The notes: a model not told the origin generated them from the sequence alone. Shown: positions 44,194-53,926, counted from the stretch's first letter. The stretch: 64,000 nucleotides of DNA from Dyella_B acidisoli (GCF_049532895.1 NZ_CP064031.1:4650001-4714000), one strand, 5' to 3'. Program-made: numbers and translations.

Positions 44194-44241
44194 ACAGTAA
44201 GGCAAGTTCTCAGGACGCTCAGTCAGAGCGTGCGCATTGGA

Positions 44242-45531
44242 TCAAGCAAACGCGTCGACAAGACCTACGGCGACACGCGCAGCCGTAGCCACAGGCGTAT
44301 CAACAACGTCGTCATTGGCCGTGCCTGACGCTTGCGCCTGCTGCCCCTGCTGCCCGCCAAACTGCTGCTGCGCGTGCTGCCCCACCGTCGCATGCCCGAG
44401 CGAAAGCCCCTGCCCGCTCAGCATCTGATTGAGCTGATCCAACCCTTGCTGCACGGCGGTGGTCGTGGCGGCATGCTGCGTCATGAAACTTACGTCCACC
44501 CGGCCGTGCTCCACGCTTACCTTCACGTCAAGCGGACCGAGGTTTTGTGGATTCAGGCGTATCTGTGCCTGCTTCACATCCTGGCCACTGAGCCAGGTGA
44601 TTTGTTGACCGAGTTCCTTCGCGAAGCCGGAGGTACCCACCGGCGCGTTCATCGCGAGATTGTGTGTAGCTCCGGTTGTTGCGCCCGTCGAAGCAGCGGA
44701 TGCTGCTGCAGTAATACTGCCCAACGCAGCGAGGTCCGGTGAATTCTGCGAACCATTGTCTGTTGCCGCCGATGCCGCAGCCGGAACGCTTGCATGACCG
44801 ATGGCTGCAAGGCCAGCGGCAAATGTCTGGAGATTGTCGCCACCGCTTGGCGTTGACGCGCCGCCATCCGCCGTAGCGGAAGCATTGTTCGTATCGCTGG
44901 CAACGGCGTTGTCGGCATTTGCGCTTGCGAAAGCTGAGGCTTTTTGCGACAGGGCACCGATGCCATCGGACATCTGCAAGCTGCCGTTGGCTGAGGTTGT
45001 GGTGGTTGGTGAAATGCCCATCGCCGCCGCAAGCGGCGTGGGAATTAACGCCGTCGCCAGCGCGTCAGGCTGCGCGGCGGCGATTGGTTTGTTGCCGGGT
45101 TGCGCGACTGGCTTTGCAGGTGCCGCATGCGTGCTTGCTGCCGTGCCACCAGGCGTATCGCCCGCGGCATGATCGATCAAGCTGAGCACGACGCTGGCCA
45201 GCGTGCCGACGCCCCCTGTAAGGTCGATGCCGCTATCGCTGGTGTTTGTTGCGTCATCCTGCTTGGATGCGTTGGCATCACCCGGCTTGTCGGTGTTGCT
45301 CGACGGATTGTCGGCCTGTGCAGTGGATGTCTGCCTGGTGTTGTCGTTCTGTTCCGCGTCGCTGTTCTGCTTGGGCGTCTGCGTTGAATCCGACGATTGC
45401 CGCTGCGCGGACTGCAGATGCGAGGTGAAGCTGGCGCCGCTGTGCTGTTGGCTCTCCCACCTTGGAGCGCCGGCGTGCTGCGTCGAGGTCGACGGGGTGA
45501 TGGGTAGAGAAGGTAGTGGCGTGGCGCTCAT
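44242..45531 (-). CDS. fliK: Flagellar hook-length control protein FliK
   Basis: 429 residues. A Ser/Thr/Ala/Gln-rich, low-complexity ruler region spans the first 300 residues. The conserved C-domain has LGQQITWLSGQDVKQAQIRLNPQNLGPLDVKVSVEHGRVDVSFMTQHAATT (in pieces) and a Gln-rich tail. It is exported, measures the hook and triggers the FlhB switch. Located after fliJ with its own sigma-54-like promoter. Confidence 0.93.
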   Translation of the reverse strand: MSATPLPSLPITPSTSTQHAGAPRWESQQHSGASFTSHLQSAQRQSSDSTQTPKQNSDAEQNDNTRQTSTAQADNPSSNTDKPGDANASKQDDATNTSDSGIDLTGGVGTLASVVLSLIDHAAGDTPGGTAASTHAAPAKPVAQPGNKPIAAAQPDALATALIPTPLAAAMGISPTTTTSANGSLQMSDGIGALSQKASAFASANADNAVASDTNNASATADGGASTPSGGDNLQTFAAGLAAIGHASVPAAASAATDNGSQNSPDLAALGSITAAASAASTGATTGATHNLAMNAPVGTSGFAKELGQQITWLSGQDVKQAQIRLNPQNLGPLDVKVSVEHGRVDVSFMTQHAATTTAVQQGLDQLNQMLSGQGLSLGHATVGQHAQQQFGGQQGQQAQASGTANDDVVDTPVATAARVAVGLVDAFA

Positions 45532-45569
45532 GCGCGAATGCTCTTCAGGACGTTGGCCTTGGAAACGAC

Positions 45570-45585
45570 AGCAAGAAGCGAGCCA
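45570..45585 (-). promoter_or_regulatory. Probable sigma-54 promoter of fliK
   Basis: Minus-strand TGGCTCG-CTTC-TTGCT: GG and GC are 10 bp apart as required, with one mismatch in the -24 box. It lies in the fliJ-fliK gap, about 40 bp upstream of the fliK start. Confidence 0.65.
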
Positions 45586-45591
45586 TCAGCT

Positions 45592-46026
45592 TCATGACGG
45601 GCCCATCCTGTTGCCGCGATATTGCATCCGCTCGTCTACTTCGGCTTGCTCAAGCCGTTGTTCGCGCTGGCTTTCCTGCTTACGCAAGCGCTCGACCACA
45701 CTATCGAGTGCGTTTTCGCGCGCATGTGCCTGCAACCAGCGTTCACGCGCACCATCGAGCTGGCGCTGCAAGCGTTCGACGAGCTTGATCTGCTGCACGA
45801 TCGCCTGATCGATGCGGTCGACGAATTGTTGACGGTTGAGCAAGGCGCTCACCGTCAGGCCGCCGTCGCCGAGGCTGTATTCACGGCGATAGCGCTTCAA
45901 TTCTTCCAATTGCTGCTCGGCATGCGCGAGTTTCTGCTGATGGTCGGCCAGGCGCTGCAGCGCATCTTTTTGTCGCCGTTGGGCTTGGTCCACAGCCGGT
46001 TGCAGTCGATCCGAACGCGATGGCAT
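45592..46026 (-). CDS. fliJ: Flagellar export chaperone-escort protein FliJ
   Basis: 144 residues, almost wholly coiled coil (RQKDALQRLADHQQKLAHAEQQLEELKRYRREYSLGDGGLTVSALLNRQQFVDRIDQAI in pieces). It sits in the centre of the FliI hexamer like the ATP-synthase stalk. Starts 3 bp after fliI. Confidence 0.9.
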   Translation of the reverse strand: MPSRSDRLQPAVDQAQRRQKDALQRLADHQQKLAHAEQQLEELKRYRREYSLGDGGLTVSALLNRQQFVDRIDQAIVQQIKLVERLQRQLDGARERWLQAHARENALDSVVERLRKQESQREQRLEQAEVDERMQYRGNRMGPS

Positions 46027-46029
46027 GGC

Positions 46030-47385
46030 TTAGATCTCCGCAATGATGGAAGCCAACCTTTCTTGTGCAGCATGCAATTCGACAGGCTCGTCGACTTCTT
46101 GCTGCAGGAACCGGACCAGGCGCGGATACATCGCGATAGCCTGATCAACCTGCGCGTCGGAACCTTTCTGGTACGCGCCTACGGCGATCAGATCCTGCCG
46201 CTGGCGATACGCCGAATAGATCTGGCGGAAGCGCTGCGCGGCGCGCATCTGCTCTTTCGCCACCACGGCCGGCATCACGCGGCTGATCGAAGCCTCGATA
46301 TCGATGGCGGGGTAATGGCCCGCTTCGGCCAGGTCGCGCGAAAGCACGATATGGCCGTCCAGAATCGCACGCGCCGCGTCGGCGATGGGATCGTGGCGGT
46401 GATCGTCGCCCTCAGTAAGCACGGTGTAAAACGCGGTGATGGAACCGCGCCCTTGGGCATCATTGCCTGCACGTTCCACCAGGGCAGGCAGCATGGCGAA
46501 CACGGACGGCGGATAGCCCTTGGTCGCCGGCGGCTCGCCGATCGCCAGGGCAATTTCACGCTGCGCCTGCGCGTAGCGCGTCAGCGAGTCCATCAGCAAC
46601 AGCACGCGCTGGCCGCGATCGCGAAACCACTCGGCGATCGCGGTGGCATATTGCGCACCACGCAAGCGCTTGAGCGGCGGCGCATCGGCCGGCGCAGCCA
46701 CGATGACCGCGCGTTCGCGGCCTTCATGCCCTAGCGTGTGTTCGACGAACTCTTTCACTTCGCGTCCGCGTTCGCCGATCAGTCCGACGACCACGACATC
46801 GGCATCGGTGTAGCGCGTCATCATGCCAAGCAAGGTGGACTTGCCCACGCCGGAACCGGCGAACAAGCCAATGCGCTGGCCGCGCCCTACCGTCAACAAT
46901 GCATTGATGGCGCACACGCCGGTGTCCAGCGGCGTATCGATCGGTTTGCGTGCCATCGGGTTGATGGGCTCGCGCTTGAGCGCGGCATGGCTATCCGCAC
47001 GCAACGGACCTTCACCGTCCAGCGGCATGCCGTCGGCGCCGACCACGCGACCAAGCAAAGCCTCGCCCACTGGTAGCCCGCCTGTACGTAAGCAAGGCCG
47101 CACGCGCGCATTTGGCAGCACACCGTGCATTTCGGTTACCGGCATCAGCAGCAGCCGCTCATCGGCGAAACCCACCACTTCGGTATCCAGTTCGCTGCCG
47201 TCGGCAGCGTCGACCAGGCAGCGCGCGCCCAACGGCGCCTCACAACCTTCGGCTTCCAATGTCAAACCCACTACGCGACGCAAGCGTCCTTCCACAGTCA
47301 ACAATTGCGCGGCGCGCGCATGCTGGGCGCGCAGGCCAAGTTGCCGGCGCCAGCGCTGATGCTTGCCTGGCGCGGCGTTGGTCAT
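46030..47385 (-). CDS. fliI: Flagellar type III export ATPase FliI
   Basis: 451 residues. Walker A GLFAGSGVGKSTLLGMM, Walker B region RVLLLMDSLTRYAQAQREIALAIGEPPATKGYPPSVF and the conserved GSITAFYTVLTEGDD. Homologous to F1-ATPase beta. Powers export with FliH and FliJ. Overlaps fliH by 4 nt. Confidence 0.96.
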   Translation of the reverse strand: MTNAAPGKHQRWRRQLGLRAQHARAAQLLTVEGRLRRVVGLTLEAEGCEAPLGARCLVDAADGSELDTEVVGFADERLLLMPVTEMHGVLPNARVRPCLRTGGLPVGEALLGRVVGADGMPLDGEGPLRADSHAALKREPINPMARKPIDTPLDTGVCAINALLTVGRGQRIGLFAGSGVGKSTLLGMMTRYTDADVVVVGLIGERGREVKEFVEHTLGHEGRERAVIVAAPADAPPLKRLRGAQYATAIAEWFRDRGQRVLLLMDSLTRYAQAQREIALAIGEPPATKGYPPSVFAMLPALVERAGNDAQGRGSITAFYTVLTEGDDHRHDPIADAARAILDGHIVLSRDLAEAGHYPAIDIEASISRVMPAVVAKEQMRAAQRFRQIYSAYRQRQDLIAVGAYQKGSDAQVDQAIAMYPRLVRFLQQEVDEPVELHAAQERLASIIAEI

Positions 47386-48014
47386 GCGGAAACCTCTTCC
47401 GCGCCGTCATCGAGATCATCGCCAATAACGGCATCGACGACGGCGGCCAGTCGCGTGCTGACGCGTGCATCCAGACGCGAGCGCTCGCTCTCCAGCACGA
47501 CATCACCGCGTTGCAATGCGGGGTTGGCGCCAAAACGCCAATGCGGTTCGGCCGCGGCAAGCTCGCGCAACAGATCCAGATCGCTGGGATTCACCCACAC
47601 GCGCAATTCGCGCGTGGCTGATGGCAAGGCCGCGGCGGCTTCGCGCACGGCGCGCTCGATCAGTGATGGATCGAGTTGCAGTTCGCGTATCACCACACGC
47701 TGCGCAATGACTGTAGCGAGCAGTGCAAGCTCGTGTTCGACGGCATCGTCCATGCCCGTGAGCGGACGTGCGGCGGCGGCGCAAAGCGCTTCGAGGCGCG
47801 CAAGGCGCTCGTCCATTTCTTTCTTTGCCGCTGCGCGGCCTTCGGCCAAGCCCGCAGCGTAGCCTTCCTCGCGCGCCTGGCGTTCGATTTCTTCCAGTTC
47901 GTAGACCGTCGGGCCGGGTGGTGCCGCAGGTTCAACTGCGGCTTCGCTGCCGACCGAAGGCGGTTCCCAACGATTGAAGCCTGCAATGGTTTCGCGAGTG
48001 AGGACGTTGGGCAT
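47382..48014 (-). CDS. fliH: Flagellar export ATPase regulator FliH
   Basis: 210 residues from the ATG at 48014 (MPNVLTRETIAGFNRWEPP); the frame upstream only reads repeat DNA. Pro-rich N-terminus, a GxxxG-like helix (ARGEGYAAGLAEGRAAAKKEMDE-type; visible YAAGLAEGRAAA) and a C-domain with VVIRELQLDPSLIERAVREAAAALP. It binds and restrains FliI and links it to FliN. Confidence 0.92.
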   Translation of the reverse strand: MPNVLTRETIAGFNRWEPPSVGSEAAVEPAAPPGPTVYELEEIERQAREEGYAAGLAEGRAAAKKEMDERLARLEALCAAAARPLTGMDDAVEHELALLATVIAQRVVIRELQLDPSLIERAVREAAAALPSATRELRVWVNPSDLDLLRELAAAEPHWRFGANPALQRGDVVLESERSRLDARVSTRLAAVVDAVIGDDLDDGAEEVSA

Positions 48015-48039
48015 CAAAGCACTCCTCGCGCGACATGCT

Positions 48040-48211
48040 CCCTCTCCCCTTCGGGGAGAGGGTTGGGGTGAGGGGCTGCGCTTGCGTAGGACGTCACGCT
48101 TGCGTTGCTGTGCTCTTTTGATGGTTCGTGCCACAAAGAGACATCTCGCGAGGTTGACCCCTCACCCCAGCCCTCTCCCCCGTTATCGATCAAAGACGGG
48201 GGAGAGGGAGC
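48040..48211. repeat. Inverted pair of CCCTCACCCC/CCCTCTCCCC repeats
   Basis: Copy A about 48040-48077 and inverted copy B about 48157-48211. Copy B carries an extra CGTTATCGATCAAAG loop between its CCCTCTCCCC and GGGGGAGAGGG arms. Fills the fliG-fliH gap. Confidence 0.75.
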
Positions 48212-48243
48212 TGGTTTACGGCAAGACAACGCAACGCGCCCCA

Positions 48244-49251
48244 TCACACAAACTCATCGCCACTGGCCGAAAGACTGATCTGCCCCGCATCTGCCAGCTT
48301 GCGCGCAATCATCAACACTTCCTTCTGCGCGGCATCGACTTCGCTGAGCTTGACCGGGCCTTTCACTTCCAGATCGTCGCGCAACATATCGGCGGCGCGT
48401 TTGGACATGTTCGCGAAAATCTTTTCGCGTATCGCCACCTCCGCACCCTTCAGCGCCACGATCAGGCCTGCGGAGGGCACTTCGCGCAGCAAGGTCTGCA
48501 TGCTGCGATCGTCGATGTCGGCCAGATCGTCGAACACGAACATCAACTCTTCGATCTTGGTGCTGAGGCCAGCGTCATGCGTGCGGATCGCACTCATCAA
48601 TTCGTTTTCGCGCGAGGTTTCCATCGCGTTGAGAATGTCGGCTGCCGCTTTGAGTCCACCCACCGTCGCCGATTTCAGCTTGCTCGACGTGCCGGAGAAC
48701 TGGCGCTCCATGATCTCGTCCAGTTCGTTCAACGCCTGCGGCTGCACACCATCAAGATTGGCGATGCGCATCACGGCATCGCTGCGCACGCGCTGCGGCA
48801 GGTAGCCGATCACTTCGGCAGCCTGGTCCGGTTCCAGATGCGCCAGCACCAACGCGATGATCTGTGGATGTTCCATGCCGATCATCTCGGCAATGGCGCG
48901 GCTTTCCATCCACTTCAGTGATTCCAGGCCCTTGGTGGAGCGCCCCAGCAAAATGCGATCGATCAGGCTGCCGGCCTTGGTTTCGCCCAGCGCGCTGACC
49001 AGCACCTTGCGAATGTATTCCTCGGTGCCAACGCCAAGTGCGGTCTGACGACCGATGTCATCGTTCAAGCGATTGAGTACGTGCTCTACTTGATCGCGCG
49101 ACACGTTGCTGAGTGTCGCCATGGCGGTGCCGACGGCTTGGACGTCGCGCGCGCTCAAATGCTTGAGCACCTCGGCTGCGTCTTGCTCGCCTAGGGTCAG
49201 CAACAGGATGGCTGCACGTTGCGCGCCGTTGAGCAGAGTCTCAGCTGCCAT
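48244..49251 (-). CDS. fliG: Flagellar motor switch protein FliG
   Basis: 335 residues. Middle domain with SLKWMESRAIAEMIGMEHPQIIALVLAHLEPDQAAEVIGYLPQRVRSDAVMRIA (in pieces), EHPQ motif, C-terminal torque helix region VPSAGLIVALKGAEVAIREKIFANMSKRAADMLRDDLE. Interacts with FliF, FliM and the stator. Overlaps fliF by 11 nt. Confidence 0.96.
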   Translation of the reverse strand: MAAETLLNGAQRAAILLLTLGEQDAAEVLKHLSARDVQAVGTAMATLSNVSRDQVEHVLNRLNDDIGRQTALGVGTEEYIRKVLVSALGETKAGSLIDRILLGRSTKGLESLKWMESRAIAEMIGMEHPQIIALVLAHLEPDQAAEVIGYLPQRVRSDAVMRIANLDGVQPQALNELDEIMERQFSGTSSKLKSATVGGLKAAADILNAMETSRENELMSAIRTHDAGLSTKIEELMFVFDDLADIDDRSMQTLLREVPSAGLIVALKGAEVAIREKIFANMSKRAADMLRDDLEVKGPVKLSEVDAAQKEVLMIARKLADAGQISLSASGDEFV

Positions 49252-50917
49252 CGTCGCCCACCCAATTCATCACGACTTGCGCGACTTGCTTGGAATTCTC
49301 CTGCGCCAGCTTGCGTGCAAGCCCGATCTTCTGCTCGTACGCCATGTTCTGGATTTGCGGCGAAGTGATGCGCACCGAGTCTTCGCGATCACGTTCATCA
49401 TCAGCGATGCGCACGGAAACGGTCGGCATGGGTCCGGCCAACGCGGTCATCGGTTCCGGCCCGCGCAGCAGGCCCTTGAGCAACGGCCGCAACAAACCGA
49501 AAGCGATCAATACGGCAATGAGAATGCCCGCGCCTTGCTTGATCAGATCCAGCATGCCCGGACGCATCCAGAATGGTTGCGCAACCGGCGCGGCGTCGAC
49601 CGGCGAATCGGAGAACGCCTGGTTGATCACGGTAACGTTGTCGCCACGCTGCTGGTCGTAGCCCACCACGTTCTTGGTGAGGTCGGTCAGATGTTCCAAC
49701 TCTTGCTGGGTAAGCGGAATGCTCTTGCCTTTGCCGTCCGGCGCAGGCTTGTTGTCGACCACCACCGCTACTGTCAGGCGTGTCAACTTGCCGGCGGGAT
49801 TGCTGACGTGGCTGACGGTGCGACCGAGTTCGTAATTGCGCGTGGCGCTGGACGATGTGTCGGTTGGCGTTGCGTTGGCGGTATTGCTTGCCGCGGCATT
49901 CGCGGCAGGCGGCGTGCCGGCGTTGGGCTTGGCTGCGGTCGGCTGCGCCACGGTGTTCGGTGGCTGATTGCTCAATGCACCCGCGATTTCGCCGGCGGCG
50001 CCATCGCGCTTCTGTTCACTGTTCGTCTGCTCGCTGCGCAAAGCAGGTTTGTCGCTGTCGTAGCTTTCGCTGGCTTTTTCGGTCTGGCTGAAATCCAATG
50101 CGACGTCGACTTGCGCGCGCACACGTCCTGCGCCCATCAAAGGCGTGAGCAAGGTTTCGATGCGCTGCGCGTAACTGTTCTCCATGCGCGTGACCAAGCG
50201 CATATGCGCATCGCCCACCGCACCAGGACTATCCGGATCGGAAACCGTCAGCAGCGTGCCCTGCTGATCCACCAGTGACACCTGCGAAGGATCGAGATCC
50301 GGCACGCTGGACGACACCAGATGAACGATCGCCTGCACTTGGCTGCTGTCGAGCTGGCGACCGGGATAAAGCGTGAGCAACACCGACGCACTCGCCGGAT
50401 GATTATCGCGAATGAACGCAGACGGCTTGGGCAGCGCCAAATGCACCCGCGCTGCGCGCACGAACTGCAAGCCGGCGATGGTGTTGCCAAGATCCGTTTC
50501 CAGCATTTCGCGATAGCGCGTGCTTTCGGCCAGATCGCTCATGCCGAACGGCGAATCGTTTTGCGGAAGCATGGCACCGGCGGTACTGCCTTGCGGCAGG
50601 CCCTGGCTCGCCAGCTTCAGGCGAGTGTCGGCCAGGACGTCGGCCGGCACCGAAATGGACGCGCCATCTGCGCCAAGACGAAAAGGCGTATTGGTGCTTT
50701 GCAGGGCTTGCGTGACTGCGGCGGCATCTTTCGGGTCCAGCCCCGCATACAACAAGGCGAAATTCGGACCGCGCGACCACAACACGATGCCCACGCCCAA
50801 CGCCACTGCCGCAGCGACGCCTATCAGCAGCATCAACAAGCGGGCGGTCGGATTGCGCAGGAGACTCTTGAGCTGGTCCGGGCGCGCGTTGGTGGTAGCG
50901 GGAATGTTGTCGGCCAT
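49241..50917 (-). CDS. fliF: Flagellar MS-ring protein FliF
   Basis: 558 residues. TM1 (RLLMLLIGVAAAVALGVGIVLW), ring-building motifs (FALLYAGLDPKDAAAVTQAL, AARVHLALPKPSAFIRDNHPASASVLLTL), TM2 (MLDLIKQGAGILIAVLIAFGLLRP) and a C-terminal FliG-binding tail. A Pro/Ala/Asn-rich insertion (about 310-355) is longer than usual. Follows fliE. Confidence 0.96.
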   Translation of the reverse strand: MADNIPATTNARPDQLKSLLRNPTARLLMLLIGVAAAVALGVGIVLWSRGPNFALLYAGLDPKDAAAVTQALQSTNTPFRLGADGASISVPADVLADTRLKLASQGLPQGSTAGAMLPQNDSPFGMSDLAESTRYREMLETDLGNTIAGLQFVRAARVHLALPKPSAFIRDNHPASASVLLTLYPGRQLDSSQVQAIVHLVSSSVPDLDPSQVSLVDQQGTLLTVSDPDSPGAVGDAHMRLVTRMENSYAQRIETLLTPLMGAGRVRAQVDVALDFSQTEKASESYDSDKPALRSEQTNSEQKRDGAAGEIAGALSNQPPNTVAQPTAAKPNAGTPPAANAAASNTANATPTDTSSSATRNYELGRTVSHVSNPAGKLTRLTVAVVVDNKPAPDGKGKSIPLTQQELEHLTDLTKNVVGYDQQRGDNVTVINQAFSDSPVDAAPVAQPFWMRPGMLDLIKQGAGILIAVLIAFGLLRPLLKGLLRGPEPMTALAGPMPTVSVRIADDERDREDSVRITSPQIQNMAYEQKIGLARKLAQENSKQVAQVVMNWVGDDGS

Positions 50918-50987
50918 GAGTCGTCGGTGTGAACGTTATGGGTTACGCGACTGCTCTCTCCCCGTAGGAGAGAGGGAACAAAGCACT

Positions 50988-51320
50988 TCAAACCGGCATG
51001 TTCATGATGGTGGTGTACGCATCGACCAGCTTGTTGCGTACTTCCACCAATCCACGGAATGCGAGATCCGCCTTCTGCCCTGCGATCGACGTCTTGACGA
51101 TGTCGGCGCCGGGATCACCGCGTTCGAACGCGCTGACCTGTGTCTGCGCTTCATTCTGCTGCGTAACCACTGATCCGATGCTCTGCTTGAACAAGGTGCT
51201 GAAATCCACGCTTGGGCTATTGGCCGACGCAGGCAACGAAGCCTTCGGCGTCGTACCCGCAGCTTGCGCGCTGAGTGCGCGCAACTGCGAAAGCACACTG
51301 TTGACGTCAATCTGACTCAT
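50988..51320 (-). CDS. fliE: Flagellar hook-basal body protein FliE
   Basis: 110 residues. C-terminal conserved segment VKTSIAGQKADLAFRGLVEVRNKLVDAYTTIMNMPV. It joins the MS ring to the proximal rod and is the first rod substrate exported. Head of the fliEFGHIJ unit, driven by the sigma-54 promoter at 51360. Confidence 0.95.
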   Translation of the reverse strand: MSQIDVNSVLSQLRALSAQAAGTTPKASLPASANSPSVDFSTLFKQSIGSVVTQQNEAQTQVSAFERGDPGADIVKTSIAGQKADLAFRGLVEVRNKLVDAYTTIMNMPV

Positions 51321-51356
51321 GTCGGTTTTCCAACGCTTACGCGGTTACTGAGTGCT

Positions 51357-52817
51357 TTATGCAACGGCCGTGCCACTCTCCGCCGCCGGATCATTGCTAC
51401 GGCAAGCCGACTGCAAACCGTACTTGCGCAGCTTCTCCACCAACGTGGTGCGCTGCATGTGCAACAGCTTCGCCGCATGCGCCACTACGCCGTCGGTGAT
51501 GTCGAGCGCTTGGCGGATCAATCCCACTTCGATGTCGGCCAGGTGATCCTTCAGATCCACACCGCCCTCGGGCAGCAGCACTTCGGCATCCATCAAATGG
51601 CGGTTGTGTGCGGGCGCCGTCTTGCTCTGACCGTCGAGCATGGCGCGCACGACGCTGCCGCCGGTTTCTTCGATCGGTTGCGTGCCGCGGTATTTCTCCG
51701 GCAGATCGCTGGCGCGCACTTCGCTGTTCGGATAGAGAATGGCCAGGCGTTCGACCAGGTTGGACAGTTCGCGCACGTTGCCCGGCCAGTTGTGCTGGCG
51801 CAACGACTGCATCGCGCTGCCGCTGAAGCGCACACTGTTGAGACCGCGGCGCTGCAGGCGTTGATTGAATTCGGTGATCAGCTCCGGCATGTCGTCCAAG
51901 TGCTCGCGCAGCGACGGCATCTCCAGCGGGAACACGCTGAGGCGGTAATAGAGGTCTTCGCGGAAGCGGCCTTCGGCCGTAGCTACTTCGAGATTGCGAT
52001 GCGTGGCGGCAATGATGCGCACGTCGCAGCGCTGGGTACGGTTGCTGCCAACACGTTCGTACATGCGTTCTTGCAGCACACGCAACAACTTCACTTGCAT
52101 CGGCAGGCTCATGTCGCCGATTTCGTCCAGGAACAGGGTGCCGCCTTCGGCCATCTCGAAGCGGCCCTTGCGCGTGCTGATGGCGCCGGTGAACGCACCC
52201 TTCTCATGACCGAACAGTTCGCTTTCCAACAGTTCGGCCGGAATCGCGCCGCAGTTGATCGCCACGAATGGCTTGTCACGACGCGGCGAACAATCGTGAA
52301 TGGCGCGCGCCACCATTTCCTTGCCGGTGCCGGATTCACCCAGCACCAATACGCTGGAATCAAACGGCGACACTTGGCGGATCAACGCGTTGACGCGGCC
52401 CATCGCCGTGGAGTTGCCGACCAGGCGCAGCGGCGCCGGATTGCTCTGCGTGCGCAGCGTGGGTGCACGACGCATGGCTTCGGCCAGACGTTCGTAGCGC
52501 AGCGGAAAATCCAGCACTTCAATTTGCGCCGCATGCGACGAACCGCCTTTGGTCAAACGTTCCAGTTGCGGCGAATCGGAGCCGACCAGCACCAGCAATT
52601 GTTCGACCGGCACTTCGAGCGAGGCCAGCAATTGGTCGCAAAGGGTTTCGTCTTCAATACCGCCTATATAAACAGCTCGCCAATCGTGCGTCATCGAATC
52701 GGTAGGCAGCGACGCATCCCAGCGCTGCGGAAAGAAGCCCATGAATTGCATGGCCGAGGTGATGATGTCGGCGCGTGTTCCGTTTGATTCGATGATGAGT
52801 ACGTTGCTGTTTGGCAT
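51357..52817 (-). CDS. fleQ: Sigma-54-dependent flagellar master regulator FleQ
   Basis: 486 residues from the ATG at 52817 (MPNSNVLIIESNGTRADIITS). N-terminal FleQ domain, AAA+ domain with Walker A LGESGTGKE, sigma-54 contact loop GAFTGA, Walker B GTLFLDEIGD, and a Fis-type HTH (DGVVAHAAKLLHMQRTTLVEKLRKYGL). In pseudomonads and xanthomonads it binds c-di-GMP and FleN/FlhG. No rpoN gene is adjacent. Confidence 0.94.
   Translation of the reverse strand: MPNSNVLIIESNGTRADIITSAMQFMGFFPQRWDASLPTDSMTHDWRAVYIGGIEDETLCDQLLASLEVPVEQLLVLVGSDSPQLERLTKGGSSHAAQIEVLDFPLRYERLAEAMRRAPTLRTQSNPAPLRLVGNSTAMGRVNALIRQVSPFDSSVLVLGESGTGKEMVARAIHDCSPRRDKPFVAINCGAIPAELLESELFGHEKGAFTGAISTRKGRFEMAEGGTLFLDEIGDMSLPMQVKLLRVLQERMYERVGSNRTQRCDVRIIAATHRNLEVATAEGRFREDLYYRLSVFPLEMPSLREHLDDMPELITEFNQRLQRRGLNSVRFSGSAMQSLRQHNWPGNVRELSNLVERLAILYPNSEVRASDLPEKYRGTQPIEETGGSVVRAMLDGQSKTAPAHNRHLMDAEVLLPEGGVDLKDHLADIEVGLIRQALDITDGVVAHAAKLLHMQRTTLVEKLRKYGLQSACRSNDPAAESGTAVA
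51360..51375 (-). promoter_or_regulatory. Sigma-54 (RpoN) promoter of fliE
   Basis: Minus-strand TGGCACG-GCCG-TTGCA, a perfect -24/-12 element. It sits inside the last codons of fleQ, 40 bp before fliE, so FleQ's own gene carries the promoter of its downstream target. Confidence 0.9.
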
Positions 52818-53186
52818 AAGCGCGGATCCTGCTGCATTGACTGCGACTGCTGTGACGAACAACGACCATTCCAGTCCCAATGTCGTGTTGTCCCCTGTGT
52901 GTCAGCTATCCGTCGTGACACGTGCAGCAGTCCAGCAAGAAGAACGCCAAAAATTTCGCAGCAAGTTGGCCCGTGGCATACGTCGCGGATGCGATGTGAC
53001 GGATTTCTCGCACCATACCTGCACGAATTCACATTCCTGACTGAAGCAAGAAATCGTTTACTTATTTGATTTGGATGGATTTTTTTGCCCGACAAATACT
53101 ACTTATCGATGGCGCCCAAAATCGTTATGGATACGTATGCGTGGCGGGAATTCGCCGTTACTGAATGTGCAATGGCGTGATAGGCA
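52818..53186. other. 369-bp AT-richer intergenic region upstream of fleQ
   Basis: No gene is seen. Composition drops to a more AT-rich state around 52930-53130. It must hold the fleQ promoter; I could not pick a confident -35/-10 pair. Confidence 0.5.
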
Positions 53187-53783
53187 TCACACTCTGTATT
53201 TGCCCCCTGGCACGTTTTCCGCCATTCCCGTCAGACGTGCTTCAGCCACTTTGCGTCTGTGGTGACAAAAAACGAAACGTTCCAACCCATCCTCGACCAC
53301 GTCGCTCAACGCACAAAAGTAAACGAAAGTATTGTCATCGTTTAGTAGGCGCCCGCGTTGCGCTGGTAGCTCCAATGGCAAGGCCCGACAAGCATCGAAA
53401 TGCAGGCGTACAAGCAGACTTTCGGCCGCTGGAAGCGCGCTTTCCGGCACGATCATGCCCACTGCGTTGAAACTCACCGGCTGGCGCGGTGGCAGCAGCG
53501 TGGCCGGCAGCAGCAGGCGATCGACGATATCCAGCAGTACGTTGATCTTGCTGTCCATCCGTTGCAATTCCAGCATCAGTGGGCTGTCGTCATCGCTGGT
53601 GCTTTCGGATCGGCGCTCATCCAATGCGGCGAGCGATCTCAATACGTGAAGGTTGCGCTCGTTCAGACGCGTGATGTCTTCCAATGCTGGATCGAAGGCA
53701 CCGATGTCGACATGCGGCTGGCCTTGATACGTCACGCGTTCGGAAAACGCCTGCCATTTCGCTTCATCTTGTTGGGTTTGCAT
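53187..53783 (-). CDS. PilZ-like domain protein of the flagellar cluster
   Basis: 198 residues from the ATG at 53783 with GGGGAG before it. A helical N-terminal region (LNERNLHVLRSLAALDERR) leads into a PilZ-like beta barrel (VSFNAVGMIVPESALPAAESLLVRLHFDACRALPLELPAQ). The canonical c-di-GMP-binding RxxxR is not evident, so it may be a non-binding atypical PilZ. Sits between fleQ and the fliT-like gene, a typical xanthomonad place. Confidence 0.65.
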   Translation of the reverse strand: MQTQQDEAKWQAFSERVTYQGQPHVDIGAFDPALEDITRLNERNLHVLRSLAALDERRSESTSDDDSPLMLELQRMDSKINVLLDIVDRLLLPATLLPPRQPVSFNAVGMIVPESALPAAESLLVRLHFDACRALPLELPAQRGRLLNDDNTFVYFCALSDVVEDGLERFVFCHHRRKVAEARLTGMAENVPGGKYRV

Positions 53784-53926
53784 GAACTCCCCTCTCATGT
53801 GCCGGCTTTATGACGGCATGCCGGTATCAGTGTGGATTATTCATAAGGCGTGCCAGTGCCCATGATTCCTTTCCGCGGAGGGCATAGGTATCTACACATT
53901 TTCAGGGAGGCTCGATTTTGCCTCAC

